A stretch of 64,000 nt of DNA from Cyclobacteriaceae bacterium (GCA_028278225.1 JANQEU010000001.1:58087-122086); one strand, 5' to 3'; shown: positions 18,015 to 28,099, counted from the stretch's first letter. The notes: a model not told the origin generated them from the sequence alone. Numbers and translations: made by a program.

Positions 18015-19157
18015 ATGGTAAGGAACCCGGCTATTTCATCATTTGTGATCTGTTTGCAGATAGTATTTGGTGCCTTGGGGCAAACCAGCCAAAGCCTGCA
18101 TCCGGAAGTTTCGACACTGTTTCAAAGCGGTGATGGTAATTATGCCTGTTACAGGATCCCATCTATAGTGGTTGCGAATAATGGATCAATACTTGCATTT
18201 TGCGAAGCAAGAAAGACAAGTTGTTCGGATACAGGAGATATCGATCTCGTGATGAAAAGATCCACGGACAACGGACAAACATGGAGTCAAATGGAAGTGT
18301 TATGGGATGATGATAAGAACGTTTGTGGAAATCCATCCCCCGTCGTGGATAGAGAAACAGGAAATATTCATCTTTTGCTAACCTGGAACAACGGAGAAGA
18401 CCACGAATCGGAGATCATCGATGGTACTAGCATAGGAGGCCGCGAAATCTATCACATGGTATCGGAAGATGCCGGTGAAAACTGGTCAGCTCCCAGGAAT
18501 ATTTCCACTGCGGTGAAGTTGCCGCACTGGACGTGGTATGCCACAGGGCCCGTACATGGTATACAGCTTGAAACTTCGGAGTTCAAAGGTCGTTTGATCG
18601 TTCCATGCGATCACATTGAAAGAGAATCAAAGAAATACTACTCTCATATAATCTACTCGGACGATAATGGCAGATCCTGGCAATTGGGAGGGACTACACC
18701 AAGGAACCAGGTGAATGAATGTTCCGTTGCTGAGCTGGCTAACGGCGATCTGATCTTAAACATGCGCAACTACGCAAGAAAGGAGGACCAGGTAAGACAG
18801 GTGGCAATAAGTAAGGACGGAGGTAAATCCTGGATAGATCAACGGTTTGATTTCCAGTTACCTGAGCCAAGATGTCAGGGAGCCCTCTTAAACATCAATC
18901 GGCAAGGGAAAAATTTATTACTATTCACCAATCCTGCTGACAAAAACAAACGTGTTAACATGACGCTGTCGGTGAGTACCGATGAGGGAAGGTCCTGGAA
19001 TAATAAGATATCCATATATAGATCTCATTCGGCATATTCGGATCTGGCTCAATTGAGCAACGGTGACATTATTGTATTATTCGAGGCTGGTGTGGAAAGC
19101 CCGTATGAGGGTATTCACTATCGTGTCATCCCGGCAGACAGGATCATAAACAAATAG
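18015..19157 (+). CDS. Exo-alpha-sialidase-like glycosidase, GH33
   Basis: A 380-residue secreted protein with a six-bladed sialidase propeller. It shows the RIP motif (YRIPS, 46-50), the FCEAR segment, a likely acid/base Asp in CSDTGDID (near 72) and five Asp-boxes (STDNGQTW, SEDAGENW, SDDNGRSW, SKDGGKSW, STDEGRSW). The C-terminal HSAYSDLAQL supplies the expected Tyr nucleophile, and FEAG the helper Glu. GH33 enzymes release terminal sialic acids; relatives in environmental bacteria can act on KDN or other nonulosonic acids. The signal peptide suggests the periplasm or outside. It is nine bases after the beta-helix cytochrome, so it is probably in the same operon, an unusual partnership. No sialic acid catabolic genes are present in the window. 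Confidence 0.85.
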   Translation: MVRNPAISSFVICLQIVFGALGQTSQSLHPEVSTLFQSGDGNYACYRIPSIVVANNGSILAFCEARKTSCSDTGDIDLVMKRSTDNGQTWSQMEVLWDDDKNVCGNPSPVVDRETGNIHLLLTWNNGEDHESEIIDGTSIGGREIYHMVSEDAGENWSAPRNISTAVKLPHWTWYATGPVHGIQLETSEFKGRLIVPCDHIERESKKYYSHIIYSDDNGRSWQLGGTTPRNQVNECSVAELANGDLILNMRNYARKEDQVRQVAISKDGGKSWIDQRFDFQLPEPRCQGALLNINRQGKNLLLFTNPADKNKRVNMTLSVSTDEGRSWNNKISIYRSHSAYSDLAQLSNGDIIVLFEAGVESPYEGIHYRVIPADRIINK

Positions 19158-19198
19158 GAACCGTGGGATTGTGATCGAACAATCATACACTACGTCGG

Positions 19199-20725
19199 TC
19201 AATTCACTCCCGGAACTTCGTTGAATATCATTGTCAGATCAAGGTCATCGCCCATGACCTTCTGAAGATCGAGCAGCTCCATAAACAACTCGCCAACTTT
19301 TTCGGAGTATTCAGGTCTGTCTGCCAGATTATTCAGTTCAAGTGGATCGTTTTGCATATCAAAGAGCAGGACCTGTCCGGCTTTTGGAAATATCAGAAGC
19401 TTGAAGCCATCTTTCCTGATCATTCTCTGGTAGTCCACATAAGCGCCGTAAATAGCTTTGTAATGACTCTCCTCAGCTTCACCGTTGATCAGGTCCAGGA
19501 AACTGTTGAACTCAAGATACGAGGGTCTCTCAATGCCCGCCAATTCAAGACTTGTAGCCATTATATCCTGCAGATAAACATCCTGTCTCAGTTTTTGCCC
19601 TTTTGGCACGTCAGGTCCGGTAACTATCAAAGGGACTCGAACACTATGATCATAAAGACTTTGCTTTCCCAGCAATCCGTGCTGTCCGACGGACAGGCCG
19701 TGATCGGAAGTGAAAAAGATGTAAGTATTTTCCATTTTACCTGATGTTTCCAATGCATCCAGTATCATTCCTACCTGATGATCCAGATGTGAAATAATAG
19801 CGTAATATTCCTGCATGTGTGTTTTGATCGCATACTCGGTTCGTGGGTACGGAGCCAGTGCTTCATCCCTCAGCGAAGGGCTGTTCCCGATACTATCTTT
19901 CCAGGGGTGCTCCGGCAGGAAGTTCTCCGGCACAGGTATGTTTTCGATAGGATACATATCTATAAACCGTTGCGGCGCCTGGCGCGGGTCATGTGGTGCA
20001 TTGAAGGCCAGGTACATGAAGAAAGGATCATCATTTTCGCCTGCATCTTCAATGAAGGCCAGTGCATCATCTCTCACCACCTCACTCCAGTGTTTTCCTC
20101 CTTCCCAAAAACCACCCAGCGTAGTATCAGTCGGTGACCAGCTATTATCGCTTTCGGCCTTTGGTCTGCCGTAACCTAAAGGCATATAGTCATTCCAATC
20201 TTCCATTTTAGCAGACTCATTTTCCCATTTTTTGATAGCGGGACCCAGTTCGCCTCTGAAATCTCCGGGCATTCCGGGTCTTTCATGCACGACAGTGTCA
20301 AAAACAAGCTTGGCCGGAGCATTGACATGCCACTTCCCCGTCATATAGGAATTATAACCCTGGCTGGCCAGGAGTCTGCCCCACGTCTGTGCGATAGCAG
20401 TCGAGTCTTTTTCTCTCCACCTGTTCTCCAATTGCCTGGCCCTCCATAAGGTAGTCCCTGAGATCATCATGGACCTGGAAGCCACACAAACAGCACCGTG
20501 CCAGCCCCCCATATTGTAGGCATGAGTAAAGGTGGTGCCGGAATTTACCAGACGATCCATGTTCGGCGTCCGGATCAGGTTATTTCCAAGGGCGCCAATG
20601 GTTTCATGGGTCTGGTCGTCAGTGTAGATCAAAACGATATTGGGCCTGGTTTTATCAATATTATCCTCTGGAGCACAGGTGCCCAGTGTGACAGCAAGAA
20701 GGGAATAGAACAGCAATCGGCTCAT
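19199..20725 (-). CDS. Sulfatase, S1 (formylglycine) family
   Basis: A 508-residue lipoprotein (lipobox LGTC, Cys17). The metal-binding Asp pair is in YTDDQT (36-37), and the sulfatase signature is CVASR with Cys80, the residue converted to formylglycine. This Cys-x-Ala-x-Arg form is an accepted variant of the usual Cys-x-Pro-x-Arg. Later motifs GKWHV, FFTSDHGLSVGQHG and the C-terminal LFDMQNDPLELNNL agree. It hydrolyses sulfate esters, here presumably on a glycan outside the cytoplasm. It converges with the sialidase gene and is followed at its start by the FAH-family gene 75 bases upstream. No formylglycine-generating or anaerobic maturase gene is in the window. The exact subfamily cannot be set by eye. 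Confidence 0.93.
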   Translation of the reverse strand: MSRLLFYSLLAVTLGTCAPEDNIDKTRPNIVLIYTDDQTHETIGALGNNLIRTPNMDRLVNSGTTFTHAYNMGGWHGAVCVASRSMMISGTTLWRARQLENRWREKDSTAIAQTWGRLLASQGYNSYMTGKWHVNAPAKLVFDTVVHERPGMPGDFRGELGPAIKKWENESAKMEDWNDYMPLGYGRPKAESDNSWSPTDTTLGGFWEGGKHWSEVVRDDALAFIEDAGENDDPFFMYLAFNAPHDPRQAPQRFIDMYPIENIPVPENFLPEHPWKDSIGNSPSLRDEALAPYPRTEYAIKTHMQEYYAIISHLDHQVGMILDALETSGKMENTYIFFTSDHGLSVGQHGLLGKQSLYDHSVRVPLIVTGPDVPKGQKLRQDVYLQDIMATSLELAGIERPSYLEFNSFLDLINGEAEESHYKAIYGAYVDYQRMIRKDGFKLLIFPKAGQVLLFDMQNDPLELNNLADRPEYSEKVGELFMELLDLQKVMGDDLDLTMIFNEVPGVN

Positions 20726-20800
20726 ACGATTTTACAATATATTTAATATTTGCATCCCGTACCATACATTGATCTGATGTATGTAAACTTCCCGGATAAT

Positions 20801-21646
20801 TTACAACGGGGCTTTCTGACTGACGTAGTTGATCAGTGTCCCGATCGGATCTATGGTAATCCTGATTTCGTCACCTGCTGCCAGGGTAAAATCATCAGGT
20901 GGTACAAGACCCGTTCCGGTCATCAGGAAACACCCATTTTGGAAATCACACTCCATAAAAAGAAAACTTACCAGTTCTGAGTGTTTTCTTTTCATATTAC
21001 TAATAGGTACACTACCCAAAAAAACACTATCCCCCTGTCTTGTAATTTCCAGTTTGATCTCGGTATCAGGATTGATTGGTCCCCCGGGCACGTAGATGCA
21101 AGGTCCAAGTCCGGCGCAACCTTCGTAAATTTTGGCTTGCGGGAGATAAAGTGGATTTTCCCCCTCGATGCTCCTGGAACTCATGTCGTTACCTATCGAA
21201 TATCCTTCAATTGTTCCTTCTGAACTAACAAAAAGTGTCAATTCCGGCTCGGGCACATCCCACGTAGAATCTTTCCTGATATTGACAGTCCCTCCGGGAC
21301 CGGCAGTTCGATTGGCCAGTGCTTTAAAGAACAGTTCCGGTCGCTCAGCATCGTATACTTTATCGTAAAAGGTATCACCCCCTGACTTCCGGGATTCATC
21401 CATCCTCGCCTCTTTGCTCCGCTTGTAAGTCACACCTGCAGCCCATATTTCCTGGCCTTCAATCGGTGCCTGAATTGACCTTATTAAACTTTCATTACCT
21501 GAAGGTGTCACGTTCCTTAGATCATCCAATAATGCCTGGTATAGCCCCTCCCGGTTGATTAGTTCGTCCCATTTCCGGTCTGTTATTAGATAGAATTTAT
21601 CACCATGGTGAACGACAGCTCCTTCGAAAGTTTTATATATTTTCAT
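20801..21646 (-). CDS. FAH-family enzyme, 2-keto-3-deoxy-sugar-acid dehydratase type (KdaD-like)
   Basis: A 281-residue cytoplasmic protein of the fumarylacetoacetate hydrolase superfamily. Its segment WAAGVTYKRSKEA, then KVYDAERPELFFKA and ENPLYLPQAKIYEGC, closely resembles the archaeal 2-keto-3-deoxy-D-arabinonate dehydratase as I remember it. Metal ligands fit at Glu133 and Glu135 (PEPEL) and Asp154. It probably dehydrates or cleaves a 2-keto-3-deoxy acid derived from a pentose, fucose or a related sugar. It lies between the sulfatase and GH172 genes, so it likely handles a sugar released by them. It is quite different from the second FAH protein in the window (60120-60977), so two distinct sugar-acid steps are possible. 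Confidence 0.75.
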   Translation of the reverse strand: MKIYKTFEGAVVHHGDKFYLITDRKWDELINREGLYQALLDDLRNVTPSGNESLIRSIQAPIEGQEIWAAGVTYKRSKEARMDESRKSGGDTFYDKVYDAERPELFFKALANRTAGPGGTVNIRKDSTWDVPEPELTLFVSSEGTIEGYSIGNDMSSRSIEGENPLYLPQAKIYEGCAGLGPCIYVPGGPINPDTEIKLEITRQGDSVFLGSVPISNMKRKHSELVSFLFMECDFQNGCFLMTGTGLVPPDDFTLAAGDEIRITIDPIGTLINYVSQKAPL

Positions 21647-21695
21647 GGTTCAAACCTCATTAATAACCGGATATCAATGCGTGGATCCTCATTTC

Positions 21696-22985
21696 TCACC
21701 ACTTCTCCGCCAGCTTGTCGTAAACCTTTCGCTTTAGATTTTTCAATCTTACATCAAGAGAAGGTAGCGGTGGCAAATCATTGGATGGTCGGTCCAGGTA
21801 GAAATAGGCAGTGGCTGATACATCATCACTTCGATAAAAGTTAGTGGAAACATTATCCGGAAATTCATCACTTTCCACAGCTGGGGGATTTTCCATATCC
21901 AAATAGCGCTTTGCAGCATCATAACCGTCTTTTTCGACATATGACCACACTGGTGTAATGTCTGCTCCGTTTTCGTTCATCTCCCTGATCTTATTCCGGA
22001 CTGAGTTCCCGATTTGCTGAATGGTCACACGGCAATCATTATGGAAGTAAACCGGATCAATGAGATGGTAGCGATAAAATGCGTAGATGTCATTTTGCCG
22101 GTCTGAGACGAGACTCCCCTGAAACCGGTTGACATATTCGCCCTGACCCCAGCCCGTACCTATATAATCCTCGGTGCCGGTCCCGACCAATGTAGGGTAC
22201 TCAGAATCTCCGTCCAGATAGATCTTGACTTCTCCTTCCCCAAACCATGTACCCCTGTAAACTTCACTGCCAATCACCCCGATATTTGTACCCATATATC
22301 GGCCTCTGCCTTCTACCTTCGGTAAAATTTCATAATCCACCCCTTTGGTTGTTGCCGTGTCCCTGTTCCAGAATGCATGGAAGTACAAAACATCGTCATC
22401 GAGTTCAGTCAATTTGACAAAATCTACCTTGTTGTAAAACATCAGGAACTTGTCAGTTTCGTTAACGATCTCAATTCTGGCTGCAGTTTGGTATGGCATT
22501 GGACTGAAGCAATTAAAGGATCTTCCTTCGGGCATGGCGAAAAACTCATTTTCAAACGGCCGCATCAATCCATGACCGATACCGAAGAAGTCAGTAAACG
22601 GCACGGAAACTGCAGGTTTTTCACTTTCATCCCAATACATATTGATGACCACTTTCCTGCGGTTTTCATGCGTCCACCCAAATGAACAGGCACTCCATAT
22701 TTTTGTAATGATCCCGGCACCCTTCTGATCAAAAATGATACTGCTATCTCCCGGACCGATCATACGAAAAGCATCTCCTTTAGCACCCTTATTTGTTTTT
22801 CCTCCCTGTCCCTTTTCCGCATTGGGGTTTTCTGCACTTGACCACCGGGTTTGTACATTTTCGGGGGCCGCTTTATAGTAAGTTCTGATATCGCTAGCTG
22901 TCCACTTACTTTTTTCCTCCTTGTGGCTACAACTAAATATAACCAGGGTCACAAAAATCAATATTACACATTGTTTCACTTTCAT
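21696..22985 (-). CDS. GH172 (DUF2961) glycoside hydrolase lipoprotein
   Basis: About 429 residues from ATG 22985, which gives a lipoprotein signal (MKVKQCVILIFVTLVIFSC); the frame extends upstream to 23027, but that leader is less convincing. The DUF2961 core is clear: FGWTHENRRKVVINMYWD, SVPFTDFFGIGHG, YFHAFWNRDT and GTGTEDYIGTGWG. The Glu residues in WFGEGEVKIYLDGD and GTEDY lie in conserved strands where the two catalytic glutamates are expected. GH172 enzymes studied so far act on fructofuranosides and D-arabinofuranosides, and they assemble through double jelly-roll folds. Substrate here is open; the KdaD-like neighbour, if it acts on a pentose acid, would fit an arabinose-type product. 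It is 49 bases upstream of the KdaD-like gene. Confidence 0.85.
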   Translation of the reverse strand: MKVKQCVILIFVTLVIFSCSHKEEKSKWTASDIRTYYKAAPENVQTRWSSAENPNAEKGQGGKTNKGAKGDAFRMIGPGDSSIIFDQKGAGIITKIWSACSFGWTHENRRKVVINMYWDESEKPAVSVPFTDFFGIGHGLMRPFENEFFAMPEGRSFNCFSPMPYQTAARIEIVNETDKFLMFYNKVDFVKLTELDDDVLYFHAFWNRDTATTKGVDYEILPKVEGRGRYMGTNIGVIGSEVYRGTWFGEGEVKIYLDGDSEYPTLVGTGTEDYIGTGWGQGEYVNRFQGSLVSDRQNDIYAFYRYHLIDPVYFHNDCRVTIQQIGNSVRNKIREMNENGADITPVWSYVEKDGYDAAKRYLDMENPPAVESDEFPDNVSTNFYRSDDVSATAYFYLDRPSNDLPPLPSLDVRLKNLKRKVYDKLAEKW

Positions 22986-23150
22986 CGTTTTAGTTATTTG
23001 TAATATTAAATAAAAGGTCAATCTCAATTTTGCTCATTCTGCAGTGGTAATTTTCATCACTTCCAATTGCCGGAGCTCCATAAATAATCATCAATTCAAA
23101 AGGCCATGCATCAAACCTGATATGCATAAAATATAGCTGGCCCGGCTGAT

Positions 23151-25802
23151 CTAATCTTCAAGAACAATTCGCAAGACATCACCCTTTTTCATTTCAACAT
23201 CCAGGCCGGTTAATTCCACTTTCCCATCCACCTCTCTCGTCGATGCATTTATTTTCTCATTATTGAAGAATACTTCTGAATTGGTAGCTCTGGCATTCAG
23301 ATGGATTTCATTTAATTGCAAAAAGCCATAGCTCAGTTGCAATTCAGCGTGTAGCCTACCGTCATTCAGCACCTGAGAATAGGTACCCCACCCTTTTGCC
23401 GCAATAAAAGCCGATCTGAAATCCTGAGGGCTGATCTTCGGAGCAAAACCGATAATACCTTTTGGTCCAAAATAAGTGAATCCGGATGCCGCTATGAGAG
23501 CTCCATAGCTCGACATGGCACGTGTGTAATGGTTTCCATATTCAACCTCATTATATGGATTTCTTTTCTCAGGAGCATACCTGTCATGAATCGCTTTGAT
23601 CATTTTCATACCCTCATCTACCAAACCTTCAGCTATCATATGAGCTGCCGCCTGATAGGTGAATCCAGTCATACTTTCACTAAAATAACCCACGACCAGT
23701 TTCTCCCAATCATTTTGGATTTGTCCGGGTGCCTTGTCCGCACCGCCCCTGGGGAAAGAACACATGATAGTACCGCTTTCTCCCGGCAAAGCATAGAACC
23801 GGGAATTTTTGATGGCAGCAGTATCCAGATACGTCCCTACATCTTCCTGATAATTGTACTTGAAAATGGACTTCAATGCGCTAATAGTTTCTTCCTCAGG
23901 CAGAACCCTTGGCAACCCGGCCTGTATTGCCCATGATTGTCCAAGTACCTGGTCAATATGGCATCCAATATTAGAGTTGGGAGAAGTAAGATTTTCAGGA
24001 TCGGGAACATTTATGAAATACTCCCCATTGAATAACTCATCAGTCATATTTCTCTTCCCCTTGTCCGCAATATCACTGCATTTCTCGGCAAAAGCGATGT
24101 CACCTATTTCTATTGCCATGGCTGCACCAGCCCTCAAAGCGGCGTTGTACATGCTGCTGATCCATGTAATTTTCCCGAACCACATTCTATCCAGTGTATT
24201 ATACTGGGCCCCTTCCAGTATCCCATCGGGTGCACCTGTTTTCTCCGAATCATGGGCAATCATGTACTCAATACTTTTCTTTATTTTGGGCCAATGATCC
24301 TCCAGAAAATCATTATCCGATGAAGTAGTATAATCGCGATAAGTACGAAGAATTGTACCGGCCTGGCCATCGACAGCATAGCCACGGCCATCATGGCGAC
24401 CAATACTACTCAGCTCTCCTCTGTAGCCAATGATCCCGTCCTTCCTAAAGGATAACCCATAATCAACCTGTGCCCTCAACTGACGGGCCAGTGCAGGGAA
24501 AACCCTGCCAAGTGCCTGTTCATAGTGAAAAACATGTGTGCAGGTACCATGTCCCAAATAGACGCCTTCCATGGTATAAAGCCGGCCCTCATTGTCAGGA
24601 TCATCTGTGAGGTCATCAAGGCGGTAACAGGAAGTGGTGGCGAGTGTACTGGTGTTGATAAAGATCCGGTCAAGAAACCAGACCGGGAGTGATGAATCGT
24701 ACCAGGTTTTGTTCCACAATTTTGTCGTTGAAAAATATTCATCCCGGTTTGCAACGATGCGATTTGCAACATCCTGTGATGAACTGAATTTGCTGCTGTA
24801 GTAGTGCCGAAGGCTTTCCCTGTTCTTCAGGTCATGAAATCCACTCTCTTTCCGGTGAACATTGGGAAAATACCATGAGATGATGAATGTAACGGTTTTG
24901 CTTTCTCTGGGATTCAACGTGATTTCTTTTCCAATTGCTCCTGTCAGTGTTTGGCCTAAAATCGTTTCTGCAGTTTTATTTTCAGACGGAGCCACTTCCG
25001 GCAGATTATAATAAATGTCCTTTGGAGCTTCCGGCGTTGCCCAGCCATTGTCTCCTTCTATCAGTGTCAACGACATATTTCCGTAGTCCGGTAAATCCCT
25101 GTTTTCCGCGGTTACATCGGATGACAGGACTAATTGCAAGGTATTTCCCGATTCTACTACAACGTTTCTATGTTTTCCATTCCCCTTTGGAGCCGTCTGA
25201 AAATTGGACATGTTCTGCAACCAGCCTAACAGCTCTACTGAAAAAGCGCTATTACCATCATTTTTAAGAGTGTATTCCATCACTATTGCCGGAAAATCCG
25301 ATGATTCGTGATCGGTCGGAATAAAAGGACTAAAGGAATTCAGGTAAACTGAAAGAGGAAATCCCGGGTTCTTGTAAGTTACCTTTCCGATAGGATATTC
25401 CCCTCTGAAATTGATATCTGCAAAGCCTCCGGTACAAAGATGTTTTACAATTGGGGTCTTCGAGGTAGGTAAAAACCTCTTGATCCTCACGGCAAAACCC
25501 TGCTCAAATTGCCTTTTCTGTACCATGGGATTGAGATAAAATTTATCTCCCGGACCTCCGGGGTTAATGCGTCTGATGTTGAAAATATCCCAATACCAAA
25601 GCTGACCATCTCCTCCCAGATAAACCTGTCCGGAATGGATACCTCCGACCGGCATCCCAATGTATTTGAGTTGTTTGTCTTTGTATACAGCAGGCTTATC
25701 ACTGGATTGATCTGCGTATTTACCCGGATCGAACGAGCTTTCATTGCATGCAATAAGCAAGCCCGCAGCCAAAAACAAAGGCAGGGATGGTAATCTTTTC
25801 AT
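23151..25802 (-). CDS. GH116 family glycoside hydrolase lipoprotein
   Basis: An 883-residue lipoprotein (lipobox LIAC). The N-terminal beta-sandwich (about 40-330) has [19 protein letters not shown] and [10 protein letters not shown], typical of GH116. An (alpha/alpha)6 catalytic domain follows (about 370-790). Candidate catalytic residues are a Glu in [13 protein letters not shown] and an Asp in [13 protein letters not shown], aligning by eye with the nucleophile and acid/base of characterised GH116 beta-glucosidases. The family includes beta-glucosidases, beta-xylosidases and N-acetylglucosaminidases. It is separated by about 165 bases from the GH172 gene and by 21 bases from the GH117-like gene upstream. 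The preferred sugar cannot be read from the sequence. Confidence 0.85.
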   Translation of the reverse strand: MKRLPSLPLFLAAGLLIACNESSFDPGKYADQSSDKPAVYKDKQLKYIGMPVGGIHSGQVYLGGDGQLWYWDIFNIRRINPGGPGDKFYLNPMVQKRQFEQGFAVRIKRFLPTSKTPIVKHLCTGGFADINFRGEYPIGKVTYKNPGFPLSVYLNSFSPFIPTDHESSDFPAIVMEYTLKNDGNSAFSVELLGWLQNMSNFQTAPKGNGKHRNVVVESGNTLQLVLSSDVTAENRDLPDYGNMSLTLIEGDNGWATPEAPKDIYYNLPEVAPSENKTAETILGQTLTGAIGKEITLNPRESKTVTFIISWYFPNVHRKESGFHDLKNRESLRHYYSSKFSSSQDVANRIVANRDEYFSTTKLWNKTWYDSSLPVWFLDRIFINTSTLATTSCYRLDDLTDDPDNEGRLYTMEGVYLGHGTCTHVFHYEQALGRVFPALARQLRAQVDYGLSFRKDGIIGYRGELSSIGRHDGRGYAVDGQAGTILRTYRDYTTSSDNDFLEDHWPKIKKSIEYMIAHDSEKTGAPDGILEGAQYNTLDRMWFGKITWISSMYNAALRAGAAMAIEIGDIAFAEKCSDIADKGKRNMTDELFNGEYFINVPDPENLTSPNSNIGCHIDQVLGQSWAIQAGLPRVLPEEETISALKSIFKYNYQEDVGTYLDTAAIKNSRFYALPGESGTIMCSFPRGGADKAPGQIQNDWEKLVVGYFSESMTGFTYQAAAHMIAEGLVDEGMKMIKAIHDRYAPEKRNPYNEVEYGNHYTRAMSSYGALIAASGFTYFGPKGIIGFAPKISPQDFRSAFIAAKGWGTYSQVLNDGRLHAELQLSYGFLQLNEIHLNARATNSEVFFNNEKINASTREVDGKVELTGLDVEMKKGDVLRIVLED

Positions 25803-25823
25803 ATCAAATATCCGGAAGTATTA

Positions 25824-26864
25824 TCATTCAAATTTCATAGTGAAGCGATGTAAATAGGGATCACCTTCGTACGTAGCAATGGCAATTCCCCAGCGTTCAG
25901 AAGTGCTTTTTGATCCTGTCAATTCGGGGCGGAAAAATCCGGGAGCATTTGGTTGGTTGATCAAGCCCCTGATTATGATAGTGAAATCATGTCCGTTTTC
26001 AGAAAACCAGATGGAGTTGCCATTCTCACCATGCCTTGAAGCCATGGAATAATAGCCCTTTCTCTCCTGCCATACGGCTACCTCATGCCCGCTGTCCTGT
26101 ATGTGGTTGCCGCCGTTTTGCCTGGTAAAGTCACCATCAGGCCGATCTGCAATGGCTAAACCCATCTTCGTTCTTAAGACGGTATTAACTTCCTCTTCAA
26201 AGGCCTTTTTAGATTGCCGACCTTTATAGTACAGGTAGAATTTTCCATTTTTTTCTACCAGACAGGCATCATCCACCCTATAACTATCAAACTTTTCATA
26301 GTCATCAGCTGCGGGTTTGATTACCGGTTCCGCTTTTTTCAACCAGGGACCGTCAGGACTATCGGCTACCGCCACACCTATACGGGTCTCATTAACCAGG
26401 CTTTCTTCTTTATTGTCAAATCCATTGCGAACTCCGGTGTAATACAAAAAGTATTTTCCTTCTGTCCGAATAATGTTTGGGGTAAATACTCCAAAGCTGT
26501 CCCATGCACTGTTTTCACCTTTTGAAATTGCCATCCCTTTTTCTTCCCAGCTATATCCCTCATCAACGGAAGTTGCATACCAGATGGTCCCGAAGTATCC
26601 TTCAGGATAAATGGGAGTCTTTTCTCCAGCGGTCAATGCATGTACCTTCGTGTACCATACGTACCAGGTTTTTTCAACCTTGATCACATCGCTTGGATCT
26701 CTCCTTGTCACTCCCTGTTCTGCCCCAATACCTTCAACTTCCGTATAATGAAATGTTGGCGCACCTTTCCATTTCCAATGAGGAAAATTGCGTTCATCAC
26801 TGTCACCTCTCTTTTGACATGAGCAAAGTGCACAGATCATCATTATAATAACCGAATGCTTCAA
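25824..26864 (-). CDS. GH117/GH43-like five-bladed propeller glycosidase
   Basis: A 346-residue lipoprotein with VTRRDPSDVIKVEKTWYVWY (Asp56), IWYATS, DACLVEKNGKFYLYYKG and SGHEVAVW (His260). These resemble GH117 3,6-anhydro-L-galactosidases, where an Asp pair and a His form the active site, and more broadly the GH43 clan. GH117 proteins have uncharacterised clades outside agar-degrading loci, and this may be one: no agarase or porphyranase is present here. Its start overlaps the stop of the DUF6786 gene by four bases, so the two are translationally coupled. A GH43-type assignment remains possible. Confidence 0.7.
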   Translation of the reverse strand: MKHSVIIMMICALCSCQKRGDSDERNFPHWKWKGAPTFHYTEVEGIGAEQGVTRRDPSDVIKVEKTWYVWYTKVHALTAGEKTPIYPEGYFGTIWYATSVDEGYSWEEKGMAISKGENSAWDSFGVFTPNIIRTEGKYFLYYTGVRNGFDNKEESLVNETRIGVAVADSPDGPWLKKAEPVIKPAADDYEKFDSYRVDDACLVEKNGKFYLYYKGRQSKKAFEEEVNTVLRTKMGLAIADRPDGDFTRQNGGNHIQDSGHEVAVWQERKGYYSMASRHGENGNSIWFSENGHDFTIIIRGLINQPNAPGFFRPELTGSKSTSERWGIAIATYEGDPYLHRFTMKFE

Positions 26865-28099
26865 AGGGCTTTGAGGATTTCTTCAATTCCAATTCCAAAA
26901 ACAGTCTTCACCAGTGGATCTAAAGTTTCCGTACTTCCGATAAAGTGATATGTGCGATGTATATGCGTCAATTGCTCATTTGGTTGCAACGATGCCGCAG
27001 GCGAAGAGCTCTCAAGTTCGTAAAATGGTCCAAGCTGGCTGCCATCCTCCAGCGGACCGTCATTATAGGAGTTGACAGCGTCACCTTTGAAAGGATCGTC
27101 CTGCAGCTTCCACAATGAATTTACATAGGTGAAGTTATTTGCCGGCAATGAAAATTGAGCGATTGTCAATACCCCGGTGATGGGATCGTAACTACCGGCT
27201 AAAGGTAAAGCCCTTCGGGGTGATATCCCTATTTTACTCCTTTTCTTTCCGTCAGCTTTAAAGAACACCAGGCCATCTTTAACTGAAAGTCTCCCGGCGG
27301 GTACCTTGCCGAAATAGTCATCGGTAACAACGGGTCCCAGTTTTTCTTCATCACCGGTTTTGAAGGGAATGATCACTACGGTGGAATCAGAGGGGTTGAG
27401 CATGCTAAGTATCCATACGGAAAGCATCCCGGAGCTCCGTGTCCAGGCATTTGACCCGGTATTTGTAAGTACATTTTCCGATTCAAATCCCACCCACACT
27501 ACACTATCGGACATTTGAATTCCTAAGTTGGATTCGATCCGCCCCTGATCCAGCAATCGTACGGTTCTGTTTACCCTCAGGTCAAATATTGTGTTGGAAT
27601 AATTGACCAGTTGCATTTCCCGTTCGAAGCTGGCTTCTTTATCATTCGCACTCACAACCCGAAAAGGTTCCGTATCTATTTCAGCGGGAACATACCAGTT
27701 TTCAAATTCAAATAAAGTGTTGGATTTGAAGAATATTGAGAACTGCCCTCCTTCAGGCCCCAGCCAAAAACGCTCTTCTCCTCCAATTGGATTGAAATGT
27801 TCCATTTTTTCTCCGGAGGCAATGAGTTTGTGGTTTAACCAGCCGAAGCTGTATCCCTCAGGCCCGGCGGCCGTGCTGGTCATCACCCGTCCCTGGTACT
27901 CCGGCGAAAGCAATACCTGGGCCAAGTTGTTCTCACTCTTCAAAATAATCGGATCGGAATATTGGTTCAGCCACTGAAGGTCATAGCCGAAACTCCCTTT
28001 TTGAAAACCTGAAATATACGGTTTTCTCTGTTCATTTTTTTTGTTACAGGATAAAAGTACGATGGTCAGAATAAGGCATCTCACAAATTTTTGTATCAT
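26861..28099 (-). CDS. DUF6786-type secreted lipoprotein, mutarotase-like fold suspected
   Basis: About 412 residues from ATG 28099, giving the lipoprotein signal MIQKFVRCLILTIVLLSC; a GTG at 28132 would overlap the fucosidase gene. The sequence (NLAQVLLSPEYQGRVMTS, FGWLNHKLIASG, GGEERFWLGPEGGQFS, ISPRRALPLAGSYD) matches a Bacteroidota family I know as DUF6786. GPEGG- and GWLN-type motifs suggest a beta-supersandwich like aldose epimerases and related carbohydrate-active domains. No activity is established. It sits between the GH29 and GH117-like genes in one transcript, so it probably takes part in processing or binding the same glycan. Confidence 0.65.
   Translation of the reverse strand: MIQKFVRCLILTIVLLSCNKKNEQRKPYISGFQKGSFGYDLQWLNQYSDPIILKSENNLAQVLLSPEYQGRVMTSTAAGPEGYSFGWLNHKLIASGEKMEHFNPIGGEERFWLGPEGGQFSIFFKSNTLFEFENWYVPAEIDTEPFRVVSANDKEASFEREMQLVNYSNTIFDLRVNRTVRLLDQGRIESNLGIQMSDSVVWVGFESENVLTNTGSNAWTRSSGMLSVWILSMLNPSDSTVVIIPFKTGDEEKLGPVVTDDYFGKVPAGRLSVKDGLVFFKADGKKRSKIGISPRRALPLAGSYDPITGVLTIAQFSLPANNFTYVNSLWKLQDDPFKGDAVNSYNDGPLEDGSQLGPFYELESSSPAASLQPNEQLTHIHRTYHFIGSTETLDPLVKTVFGIGIEEILKAL

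Noticed and set aside
19158..19198. Bidirectional terminator between the sialidase and sulfatase genes
   Set aside because: A GATTGT/ACAATC pair with a 6-base loop is visible, but the stem is only six bases and no T-tract follows on either side.
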